A stretch of 6,673 nucleotides of DNA, taken from the NCBI GenBank assembly GCA_021647805.1, contig JAKITZ010000134.1, positions 1 through 6,673 on the forward strand, in the 5' to 3' direction. Positions 1-5,944 of this stretch are shown piece by piece (position 1 is the stretch's first letter; each line of letters begins with the position of its first letter). Under the pieces are notes generated by a model that saw only the letters and a program-made list of their open reading frames with translations, was not told where the DNA came from and made no database searches. The position numbers and the translations under genes are program-made. This DNA comes from Robiginitomaculum sp. (lineage in GTDB: Bacteria > Pseudomonadota > Alphaproteobacteria > Caulobacterales > Maricaulaceae).

Positions 1-107
1 ACTGTATGAAAATTAAGCTAGATTTTTAATTTTATTTTGATATAGTTGTTTTATTATAAGGCTTTATTGTAATATTGTTTTAGACTTAATGATTAATCTA
101 ATATATT
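1..107. other. AT-rich spacer upstream of the gatC-like frame
   Basis: This stretch is about 20 % GC and stops appear quickly in the frames I read. A short frame ending in TAA at 25-27 could be the tail of an upstream gene, but it is too short to judge. A weak promoter-like pair, TTGTTT at 46-51 and TGTAAT at 68-73 with a 16-base spacer, lies before the ATG at 108; in sequence this AT-rich such matches are expected by chance. No Shine-Dalgarno sequence is visible before the ATG. Confidence 0.4.
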
Positions 108-434
108 ATGCAATTAACTAAAGAACAAATATTAAAACTTCAAGATCTAAGTGCAATTAAACTTTCTTGAGAAGAAGAGGAGGTGTTTTTTGATAAGTTA
201 TGATCTATTATTGAGTTTCTTTCTAAATTGAATGATATAGATTTATCTTGAGTTGAGTTAAATCCAAATATCGATGATGTTTTGTTACATCCAGTTATAT
301 GAATAGATGAATTTTCTGATACGAAATCCTTATTAGAAAATGTTGAACATGAGCAAATTAATAATTCTGTTGTTATAAAATCAGTATTTAGTGAATGCAA
401 TTTGTTCATTATCTCCATCCGCCACTGGCAATAA
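108..434 (+). CDS. gatC: GatC-like subunit of Asp/Glu-tRNA amidotransferase with TGA read as a sense codon (probably Gly)
   Basis: GatC is the small subunit of GatCAB, which converts Glu-tRNA(Gln) and Asp-tRNA(Asn) to their amide forms. From ATG 108 the frame stays open to TAA 432-434 only if TGA is sense: TGA occurs at codons 21, 32, 48 and 65 (168, 201, 249, 300), with no TAA or TAG. The translation follows the family layout: an LTKEQILKLQDLSAIKLS start, an acidic EEEE stretch, then KL-x-SIIEFLSKLNDIDLS-x-VELNP, where x is TGA. Codon 48 falls where GatC proteins usually have Gly in a GVEP motif. There are no GGN or TGG codons before the junction, so TGA could replace either Gly or Trp; the alignment favours Gly. 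The usual GatC length of about 95 residues is reached at codon 96 (near 395). The last 13 codons include GC-rich CGC, CAC and TGG and run into the cysQ 3' end, so they are probably foreign. Under the standard code this would be a broken gene. Confidence 0.75.
390..411. other. Junction between AT-rich TGA-recoded DNA and standard-code DNA
   Basis: GC content changes abruptly here from about 23 % to about 45 %. To the left, a frame needs TGA as sense; to the right, cysQ (stop 409-411 on the minus strand) and the following genes use the standard code. The boundary sits where a GatC protein would normally end, so only a few bases separate the two genes. No inverted repeat, target duplication, tRNA or integrase sequence is visible at this point. 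The exact breakpoint cannot be placed to the base. Confidence 0.65.
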
Positions 435-1218
435 ATCCCGGGTTGAGAAACGGTATTGCTTGTTCGGTTTTTCCATATAAAAACTGCTCGCCTGATAATC
501 CGGTAAGCTTACCACCTGCTGCGCATAATATCGCATGGCCAGCTGCGGTATCCCATTCCATGCATGGGCTGAACCTTGGGTAAACATCTGCTTCGCCGGC
601 AGCCAACAGGCAAAATTTAAGACTAGAGGCAAGTAATTTTATCTTGGAGAGCTTTTGCCTCTCCAGCCATTTATCGGTTTTACCGTCCCGATGCGAATGA
701 CTGGCAATTGCTAATGCCTTGCTTGGTTCAAATGCTCTTACATTTAACTGTTTTTTACCTGTTATTTCGAAGAGGTTCTGCTTACAATTCATTATGGCCT
801 GCCATGGCTTAATATCAACTCCCCCAACAAACAAGCGTCCGCTGGCCGGTGCGTAAACAATTCCAAATACTGGCAGGCTTTGCTCAATCAACCCAATATT
901 GACGGTAAAGTTGTCACCGCCGGCAATGAAATCCTTGGTGCCATCAAGAGCGTCCACCAAAAAGAACCTGTCGCTTATCGTTGGTATCTGACCTGCGGCA
1001 ACGGCCTCTTCGGCAACCACCGGTATTCCAGGAAATAGCCTAGACAATGTGGTTAGTAGTATTTCTTCGGCTAATTGGTCGGCCAGTGTTACTGGTGATC
1101 CATCTTGTTTCAGCTTCTCATTAAAACCCTTTTGCTGAATATCAAGTATTACTTTTCCAGCACGAAAAATAGCCGCCAGCAAAACTTCTTGTATATCTGT
1201 ATCGGTAATTGAGTTCAT
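409..1218 (-). CDS. cysQ: 3'(2'),5'-bisphosphate nucleotidase CysQ (inositol monophosphatase family)
   Basis: This enzyme hydrolyses adenosine 3',5'-bisphosphate (PAP) to AMP and phosphate, clearing the by-product of PAPS-dependent sulfate reduction or sulfotransfer; it is cytoplasmic and Mg-dependent. The 269-residue protein has the family motifs: KQDGSPVTLAD at 37-47, the metal-binding EE at 70-71, DALDGTKDF at 89-97 (the DxxDGTxxF metal and phosphate site) and EWDTAAGHAI at 221-230. It ends with LNPGFIA plus a short tail, as expected for full length. An ATG at 1275 would add 19 residues, but these are encoded by an intergenic repeat; I chose ATG 1218 because GGAG lies five bases upstream and homology starts there. 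The gene diverges from kdsD. Its 3' end lies next to the foreign junction, yet the protein is complete. SuhB-like inositol phosphatase is the main alternative; the DGSPVT motif and length favour CysQ. Confidence 0.88.
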   Translation of the reverse strand: MNSITDTDIQEVLLAAIFRAGKVILDIQQKGFNEKLKQDGSPVTLADQLAEEILLTTLSRLFPGIPVVAEEAVAAGQIPTISDRFFLVDALDGTKDFIAGGDNFTVNIGLIEQSLPVFGIVYAPASGRLFVGGVDIKPWQAIMNCKQNLFEITGKKQLNVRAFEPSKALAIASHSHRDGKTDKWLERQKLSKIKLLASSLKFCLLAAGEADVYPRFSPCMEWDTAAGHAILCAAGGKLTGLSGEQFLYGKTEQAIPFLNPGFIASGGWR

Positions 1219-1219
1219 G

Positions 1220-1326
1220 TATACTCCATCGACCCAAAAAGTGGGAACCGGTTTTTGGATAAGTTGATGGATCACAAAGATAAAGTATACTAAAAATACG
1301 GTTTAATTTAAGTTTTTAGTATACTT
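1220..1326. repeat. Double-palindrome intergenic repeat, copy 1
   Basis: This 107-bp element lies between the divergent cysQ and kdsD genes. It is about 90 % identical by hand alignment to the element at 4534-4641. Palindrome A pairs CCATCGAC (1226-1233) with GTTGATGG (1263-1270, one G.T pair) and CCAAAAA (1234-1240) with TTTTTGG (1252-1258), with ATAA bulged on the right and an 11-base apex. Palindrome B is a perfect 14-bp stem, 1283-1296 with 1313-1326, around a 16-base loop. The two-palindrome build and the GGAACCGGTTTT core recall the RIME and Bru-RS elements of Rhizobiales; that link is from memory and untested. No coding capacity is likely. Confidence 0.85.
1224..1227 (-). promoter_or_regulatory. 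Shine-Dalgarno sequence of cysQ, inside the repeat edge
   Basis: Read on the minus strand, GGAG lies five bases before ATG 1218. It decides the start against the upstream in-frame ATG at 1275. The GGAG is the complement of CTCC in the repeat end TATACTCCATCG, which is also present in copy 2, so the repeat appears to supply the ribosome binding site. Confidence 0.6.
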
Positions 1327-1448
1327 ATTCTTTTGTTCAAGTCTTGTTTTGTAACAGAAAACTACCGTGATCAACCCAGCAAACACTTGCATTGCGTTTA
1401 AGGCTGTATCATTTTGTAGAAACATTACAATTTAATGGAATGACAATC

Positions 1449-2426
1449 ATGGCTAAGCCACCAACAGAAGCTGAGCTGTTATCAATTGCCAGCGCGGTAA
1501 TTTCTACCGAAGCCAAGGCTTTGGCTGATCTGGCGGATCACCTCGACCCGGCTTTGTTGAAAGCGGCTAATGTTATATTTGCCACGCAGGGTCATTGGGT
1601 TGTCTCGGGTGTTGGAAAATCAGGACATATTGGTAATAAAATAGCAGCTACATTTTCTTCTACTGGAACGCCATCATTTTTTATTCATCCCACCGAAGCT
1701 AGCCATGGCGACCTTGGTATGATCGTCGATGATGCTTGTGTGCTGGCTATTTCCAATTCAGGCGAAACCCGCGAACTGCGCGATTTAATCGTTCATTGTA
1801 AAGACAAAAAAATTCCGCTTATAGCTTTTACAAGAAACCGGAATAGTTTTCTTGGGGAACACTCTGATGTAATTGTTGAATTACCAGATGCGCCTGAGGC
1901 TTGCCCAAATGGTTTGGCTCCGACAACATCAACTACAATTGCTTCGGCGTTGGGTGACGCATTGGCTATTTCTATAATGCATTTGCGAGGTTTTTCTCGT
2001 GAAGAGTTTGGCGCTCGTCACCCAGGCGGAAAGTTAGGCCTGAAATTACAGAAAGTAAGAGCATATTTACAAGAAATGAGCGAGGATGTTCCAATTGTTT
2101 GCGAAGAGGAAATGGGCGCAGTAATTGTATCAAAAATTACGCAAGGCAGGCAGGGTTGTGTAGCTGTTGTCGATAATGAAGATGGTCGGTTTATCGGGAT
2201 GATCACAGATGGCGATCTGCGACGAGCCATGGTCGGCGGGTTTTTTGAGCAAAAGGCAAGTCAGGTAATGACTAAACAGCCGGTTACCGCTCACCCGGAT
2301 CAAAGAGTGTCTGAGTTAATAGAGATTATGGTGTCGAAGCGAATATCTAATTTGTTTGTAATTGAAAATGAAATACCTGTCGGAATGGTGCATATTAAGG
2401 ACTTGATGCAAAAGGGTTATTTTTGA
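1449..2426 (+). CDS. kdsD: D-arabinose-5-phosphate isomerase, KdsD/KpsF family (SIS plus two CBS domains)
   Basis: The enzyme interconverts ribulose-5-phosphate and arabinose-5-phosphate, the first step towards Kdo for lipid A core or capsule; it is cytoplasmic. The 325-residue length matches the family. The SIS domain spans about residues 35-200, with GVGKSG at 54-59, EASHGD at 83-88 (conserved His), SNSGET at 102-107 and FGARHPGGKLG at 187-197. Two CBS domains follow, about 207-262 and 272-325. I chose ATG 1449 (protein start MAKPPTEAEL) because GGA at 1437-1439 is nine bases upstream and the protein then has family length; ATG 1440 and TTG 1392 are in-frame alternatives that add 3 or 19 unlikely residues. 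It is divergent from cysQ and upstream of glmS. KdsD, KpsF and GutQ paralogues cannot be told apart from sequence alone; no capsule transport genes are seen here. Confidence 0.92.
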   Translation: MAKPPTEAELLSIASAVISTEAKALADLADHLDPALLKAANVIFATQGHWVVSGVGKSGHIGNKIAATFSSTGTPSFFIHPTEASHGDLGMIVDDACVLAISNSGETRELRDLIVHCKDKKIPLIAFTRNRNSFLGEHSDVIVELPDAPEACPNGLAPTTSTTIASALGDALAISIMHLRGFSREEFGARHPGGKLGLKLQKVRAYLQEMSEDVPIVCEEEMGAVIVSKITQGRQGCVAVVDNEDGRFIGMITDGDLRRAMVGGFFEQKASQVMTKQPVTAHPDQRVSELIEIMVSKRISNLFVIENEIPVGMVHIKDLMQKGYF

Positions 2427-2689
2427 TTTTTTGGAGTTACTTCGACGGATACAGGTGCGTGTTTCGTTAGGGTGTTACTCAGGCGCCTTTTCTAAATGTA
2501 CTTGACTAAACCTAAAAATGGGAATATTTACCATATTTATATAATGAACCATGCATCTTGCGATGAAGATTGATAGGTTGTAGTATTGCAACCGAAAGTA
2601 CAACCAAGCTTATCGTAAAGCACAGTCGAACTTATCGCTTTGAGTGGTTTTGGTCTGGTTGATTTTCATTTGTTATAATGGGGTGTGTA
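2427..2689 (+). other. glmS leader region with possible hairpins
   Basis: This 263-bp spacer has no convincing ORF. Near 2453-2491 a weak hairpin is possible. A TTGACT at 2502-2507 is 17 bases from a poor TATTTA at 2525-2530. A TATAAT occurs at 2540-2545 and another at 2674-2679, the latter with TTGGTC at 2650-2655 upstream. Around 2576-2605, GGTTG can pair either with CAACC at 2589-2593 or, extended to GGTTGTA, with TACAACC at 2599-2605. CTTATCG occurs twice, at 2609-2615 and 2631-2637. I do not recognise a known riboswitch, and the Firmicutes glmS ribozyme is not apparent. Confidence 0.35.
2453..2491 (+). terminator. Weak candidate terminator after kdsD
   Basis: AGGTGC (2453-2458) can pair with GCGCCT (2483-2488), including one G.T pair, and a short T run follows. 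The loop is long (24 bases) and the T run is only four bases, so this is a poor intrinsic terminator. It is listed because it is the only such structure between kdsD and glmS. Confidence 0.2.
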
Positions 2690-4513
2690 ATGTGTGGTAT
2701 AGTGGGGATAGTTGGTAACGATCTAGTTACCAGCCGGTTAGTTGAGGGTTTAAAACGACTGGAGTATCGCGGCTATGATTCAGCTGGAGTGGCTGTTCTA
2801 AATGGTGTCGGCGTAACGCGGCGTCGGGCTAAGGGACGGATAGTTAATCTTGAACAGGCGATCTCTGATAATCCTCTAGATGGATCTCTTGGCATTGCTC
2901 ATACCCGTTGGGCAACACATGGTAAGCCAACCGAAATCAATGCTCATCCGCACACAGCCGACCAAGTAGCTATTGTTCATAACGGTATTATTGAAAATTT
3001 TCGTGAGTTGCGCAAAGAATTAGAGGCCGATGGTCGCGTGTTTCAGTCACAAACCGACAGTGAAGTTGTTGTGCAAATGATCGCTCGTAACCTAGCTCTC
3101 TCTATGACCGAGGAAGAGTCTTTTTTTGCAACTATCGACAGGCTTGAAGGTGCATTTGCTATAGCGGCGATTTACCAAAACCGGCCTAGTGAAATTTTTG
3201 TAGCAAAACAAAATGTTCCTTTGGTCGTCGGACTTGGAGAAACCGAGGGTTATGTAGGTTCTGATGCATTTGCATTGGCTCCGTTCACGCGCAATGTCAT
3301 TTTTCTTGAAGAGGGCGATCGGGCTATTGTTCGCTCTAACGGGGTTGATATTTTCGACGTAGATAACAATCCGGTATCAAGACCGGTAACTATAGCCAAT
3401 GTAGATAATACAATTGCCGATAAGGGCGAGCATGAGCACTTCATGCTAAAGGAAATTTACGAACAGCCTGAATCTATTTCTCGCACCTTGGCTCATTATA
3501 CCGATGCACTTAGTTTTGAATTATTAGAGACACCAGCCGATGAGTGTTTTGCCAAAGCAGATCGTGCGGTGGCAATTGCTTGCGGGACAGCACATTACGC
3601 AGCTGCTGCCGGCAAGCATTGGTTTGAGAATGTTGCGCGGTTATCTGTTGAAATTGATGTGGCATCTGAATTTAGATACCGTAATCCAGTTTTGCCGGAA
3701 ACAGGGCCGGTTATCTTTGTTTCGCAATCAGGTGAAACAGCTGATACTCTGGCTTGTTTGCAATATTCTAACCGCGCCAAAGTGCCGACTTATGCTGTGG
3801 TCAATGTGCAAGAATCATCTATTGCTCGTGGTGCAAGTGGCCTTTTGCCTACGTTGGCCGGTCCAGAGATAGGCGTGGCCAGCACCAAAGCTTTTACTGC
3901 GCAATTAGCTGCGCTTGCTTGCGTTGCTATAAGTGCGGCAAGGGCTAGAGGGCAGCTTGGTGAAGAAGACATCAAGGCGCGGGTTGCTGACCTATTGGAG
4001 GCTCCAAAATTGGTGCAGGAGGCTTTTTTGCTGGAAGCGCAACTCAAGGAAATCGCTATTGGTTTAAAAGACGCCAAATATATGTTGTTTCTTGGTCGTG
4101 GTATCTACCACCCATTAGCAATGGAAGGTGCTCTTAAAATGAAAGAGATCACCTATATTACCGCTGAAGGTTATGCTGCCGGGGAATTAAAACATGGCCC
4201 TATTGCTTTGATTGAGGACGGCACGCCGGTTATTGTCATTGCTCCGTTTGATAATTTGTTTGAAAAGACGTGCTCGAATGTGCAAGAAGTTATTTCCCGT
4301 GGTGCCAGAGTAATCTTGTTTACAGATCAAAAGGGTGCGGAGCAATGTGATGCCGATGTTGATGAAATAGTTATAATGCCAACGGCTGGTGCAATGTCTT
4401 CTGTGTTGGTTTCATCAATTCCATTACAGTTATTGGCTTACCATACGGCTAAGGCATTAGGTACGGATGTAGACAAACCTCGTAATTTGGCTAAATCAGT
4501 GACTGTGGAATAA
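2690..4513 (+). CDS. glmS: Glutamine--fructose-6-phosphate aminotransferase (isomerizing), GlmS
   Basis: GlmS makes glucosamine-6-phosphate from fructose-6-phosphate and glutamine, the entry step to UDP-GlcNAc for peptidoglycan and lipopolysaccharide; it is cytoplasmic. The 607-residue length is typical. I chose ATG 2690 rather than in-frame ATG 2678 because the processed protein must begin with the nucleophile Cys, here residue 2 of MCGIVGIVGN; GGGGTG at 2680-2685 is a possible ribosome binding site. The glutaminase domain (about 2-235) shows EYRGYDSAG at 25-33, HTRWATHG at 71-78, HNG at 97-99 and TDSE at 122-125. SIS domain 1 has ACGTAHYAA from 297, SQSGET at 345-350 and STKAFT at 398-403. 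SIS domain 2 has AMEGALKMKE near 477-486, AEGYAAGELKHGP at 492-504 and the hallmark C-terminus DKPRNLAKSVTVE. ACGTAHYAA differs from the enterobacterial ACGTS form, probably a lineage variant. glmU, often a neighbour, is not here. Confidence 0.97.
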   Translation: MCGIVGIVGNDLVTSRLVEGLKRLEYRGYDSAGVAVLNGVGVTRRRAKGRIVNLEQAISDNPLDGSLGIAHTRWATHGKPTEINAHPHTADQVAIVHNGIIENFRELRKELEADGRVFQSQTDSEVVVQMIARNLALSMTEEESFFATIDRLEGAFAIAAIYQNRPSEIFVAKQNVPLVVGLGETEGYVGSDAFALAPFTRNVIFLEEGDRAIVRSNGVDIFDVDNNPVSRPVTIANVDNTIADKGEHEHFMLKEIYEQPESISRTLAHYTDALSFELLETPADECFAKADRAVAIACGTAHYAAAAGKHWFENVARLSVEIDVASEFRYRNPVLPETGPVIFVSQSGETADTLACLQYSNRAKVPTYAVVNVQESSIARGASGLLPTLAGPEIGVASTKAFTAQLAALACVAISAARARGQLGEEDIKARVADLLEAPKLVQEAFLLEAQLKEIAIGLKDAKYMLFLGRGIYHPLAMEGALKMKEITYITAEGYAAGELKHGPIALIEDGTPVIVIAPFDNLFEKTCSNVQEVISRGARVILFTDQKGAEQCDADVDEIVIMPTAGAMSSVLVSSIPLQLLAYHTAKALGTDVDKPRNLAKSVTVE

Positions 4514-4533
4514 CCATATAAACGTGTTGTTTA

Positions 4534-4641
4534 TATACTCCATCGACCCCAAAAGTGGAAACCGGTTTTTGGATAAGTTGATGGATCCAGAAGATAAACT
4601 ATACTAAAAACACGGTTTAATTCAGTGTTTTTAGTATATTT
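4534..4641. repeat. Double-palindrome intergenic repeat, copy 2
   Basis: This 108-bp element starts 20 bases after the glmS stop, in the same orientation as copy 1, with about ten substitutions and one single-base gap by hand alignment. Palindrome A pairs CCATCGAC (4540-4547) with GTTGATGG (4577-4584) and CCAAAA (4549-4554) with TTTTGG (4567-4572), with the same ATAA bulge. Palindrome B is a perfect 14-bp stem, 4600-4613 with 4625-4638, around the loop GGTTTAATTCA. At the stem base inside the loop, copy 2 has C-G where copy 1 has T.G, so pairing is retained despite change. It could also help end glmS transcription, but the stems are AT-rich. Confidence 0.85.
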
Positions 4642-4682
4642 AAGCAAGAACAGACTTTCTTTATTGATCACAATCCTCTATC

Positions 4683-4712
4683 TTGTAATGCTTAATTATT
4701 GGTTGGATAAAA
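4683..4712 (+). promoter_or_regulatory. Candidate promoter for the sugar dehydratase gene
   Basis: TTGTAA (4683-4688) and GATAAA (4706-4711) are 17 bases apart, each matching four of six consensus positions. It lies after the repeat copy 2 hairpins and about 50 bases before the GTG start. If real, the dehydratase is transcribed apart from glmS. The match is weak and the region is AT-rich. Confidence 0.25.
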
Positions 4713-4740
4713 CCATAAGTGTAGAATGGAATAGGTATAT

Positions 4741-4770
4741 GGTGATTAAGGGTGATTAAGGGTGATTAAG
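4741..4770 (+). repeat. Perfect 10-bp tandem triplication (GGTGATTAAG x3) forming the start region
   Basis: Three exact copies of GGTGATTAAG lie head to tail. The start codon GTG 4762 of the dehydratase is in the third copy. Each unit ends in TAAG and runs into GG of the next, so AAGGG (4748-4752) is a Shine-Dalgarno-like site nine bases before GTG 4762. The GTGs of the first two units (4742, 4752) open six-codon frames that end at TAA, each overlapping the next unit. The unit is 10 bp, so copy-number change would alter upstream initiation sites but not the frame of the gene. Confidence 0.85.
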
Positions 4771-5934
4771 GACGATCAATACAACTCGGCTGATGTTTCA
4801 AAGATACTTGGTCGTGAAGAGCATGATATTGATTTGTTCAAGTCTGGCGCTAATTTAACAGGAAAACGTGTCCTCATTACCGGAGCAGCAGGGTCTATTG
4901 GTAGTGCGTTGTCGCGGGCGGTAGCTGCGGTTTCTCCTTCGCATATTACTTTGTTCGACCATGATGAATACGGCCTGTATAATATTCGAAATACTATTGA
5001 AAATTTGCAGCATAAATTACCTTGCAGAATTGCGCTTGGCGATGTTAGGGATCGGGCGCGTCTGGGTCGGGTATTTATCGAAGAAAAGCCTGATGTTGTT
5101 TTTCACGTAGCGGCGTTAAAACATGTTGGAATGGTCGAAGACAACCCAGCAGAAGGTGCAGCGACCAATGTTCTTGGAACTCGTAATGTTGCTGATGCTG
5201 CTGAAGCAGTAGGGGCTGAAGCTTTGGTGTTGATATCTACAGACAAAGCAGTTTGCCCGCGAAATATAATGGGGGCCACTAAAAAGTTAGCGGAATTGGT
5301 TTGTCGCAGTAAAGACATATCTAATAATTCCAAGACTCGTTTTATTGTAGTTCGATTTGGTAATGTTTTTGGTTCTTCTGGTTCGGTAGTTCCATTGTTT
5401 CAAAAACAAATTGATACGAGACGTTCCATTACCATTACCCACTCAAAGGCCGAGCGTTTTTTTATGACTGAGCGTGAAGCGGTCGGACTATTGCTTGATG
5501 CGCTGCAATTGGGTTTGGCATCGCCACAAACCACCGGCGGTGTGTTTATTCAAGATATGGGGCAAAGGGTATTGATCGCTGATCTGGCGAAACGTATGAT
5601 TTTAGCGAATGGACTAATGCCAGACATTGATGTGCCAATTGTTATTACTTCTTTGCGCCCCGGTGAAAAAATTCTTGAAAACCTGCATGAACCCGGCGAA
5701 GAAGTCGCTCTCACTACTGATTCAAAAATATCATTGGCTACCAGCGGTATTGATGTAGATGCTTTGCGAAACGCTATACATGGATTGGAAACAGCGTGTC
5801 GAATGGGCGATGAGCAGTCTGCTTTGCAGATTCTAGGTAAGTGGTTAGATATACCTGACTCTGACGACAAGGATTCCAAAAACAATGTTCATCAACTGGG
5901 ACATTACCGTACTAAGAATACTTCACATACCTGA
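4762..5934 (+). CDS. NDP-sugar 4,6-dehydratase, CapD/PglF/FlaA1 family (soluble, no membrane domain)
   Basis: Proteins of this SDR family (Polysacc_synt_2) convert UDP-GlcNAc or a related sugar to a 4-keto-6-deoxy sugar for surface polysaccharide or glycan. The 390-residue protein has TGAAGSIGS at 40-48 (NAD site), GDVRD at 93-97, HVAALKHV at 115-122, STDKAV at 159-164, then M170 and K174, RFGNVFGSSGSV at 198-209 and LRPGEK at 298-303. Met at 170, where short FlaA1/PseB enzymes have Tyr, is the pattern of the long membrane-bound type (WbpM, PglF). The N-terminus keeps the linker typical of the long type (ILGREEHDIDL, 15-25) but lacks the transmembrane helices and first Rossmann-like domain, so this is a catalytic module on its own or a trimmed long form. 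The C-terminal tail from about 365 is polar. The start is GTG 4762, because TGA 4753-4755 blocks any earlier start in this frame; a later TTG is possible. Substrate and product cannot be fixed from sequence. Confidence 0.85.
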   Translation: MIKDDQYNSADVSKILGREEHDIDLFKSGANLTGKRVLITGAAGSIGSALSRAVAAVSPSHITLFDHDEYGLYNIRNTIENLQHKLPCRIALGDVRDRARLGRVFIEEKPDVVFHVAALKHVGMVEDNPAEGAATNVLGTRNVADAAEAVGAEALVLISTDKAVCPRNIMGATKKLAELVCRSKDISNNSKTRFIVVRFGNVFGSSGSVVPLFQKQIDTRRSITITHSKAERFFMTEREAVGLLLDALQLGLASPQTTGGVFIQDMGQRVLIADLAKRMILANGLMPDIDVPIVITSLRPGEKILENLHEPGEEVALTTDSKISLATSGIDVDALRNAIHGLETACRMGDEQSALQILGKWLDIPDSDDKDSKNNVHQLGHYRTKNTSHT

Positions 5935-5944
5935 AGAATGAGAA

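Noticed and set aside
108..395. TGA as tryptophan (code 4) or selenocysteine in the gatC-like frame
   Set aside because: Codon 48 falls at a family Gly position, GatC proteins rarely contain Trp, and four scattered Sec codons in GatC without a plausible SECIS element would be unprecedented. Code 4 is not fully excluded without an alignment.
108..395. Ordinary decayed gatC pseudogene of the alphaproteobacterium
   Set aside because: All four stops are TGA and none is TAA or TAG despite extreme AT content, the frame has no shift, and composition differs strongly from the rest of the window.
140..418. Open frame on the minus strand opposite gatC
   Set aside because: Its translation is Ser/Asn-rich with no recognisable motif, and it is the shadow of the GatC reading frame.
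1219..1275. Start of cysQ at ATG 1275
   Set aside because: The added residues come from the intergenic repeat, and ATG 1218 has a good Shine-Dalgarno sequence and matches the family start.
1392..1448. Start of kdsD at TTG 1392
   Set aside because: It would add 19 residues outside the family layout; ATG 1449 is preceded by GGA at suitable spacing.
1327..1448. Promoter for kdsD
   Set aside because: TTGCAT at 1387-1392 and TATCAT at 1407-1412 are only 14 bases apart, too close for a standard promoter; no better pair was found.
2427..2689. glmS ribozyme-type riboswitch
   Set aside because: That element is known from Firmicutes and relatives; its conserved core and pseudoknot pattern are not seen here.
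3540..3872. Open frame on the plus strand inside glmS
   Set aside because: It overlaps the well-conserved SIS domain in another frame and has no motif of its own; it is a shadow.
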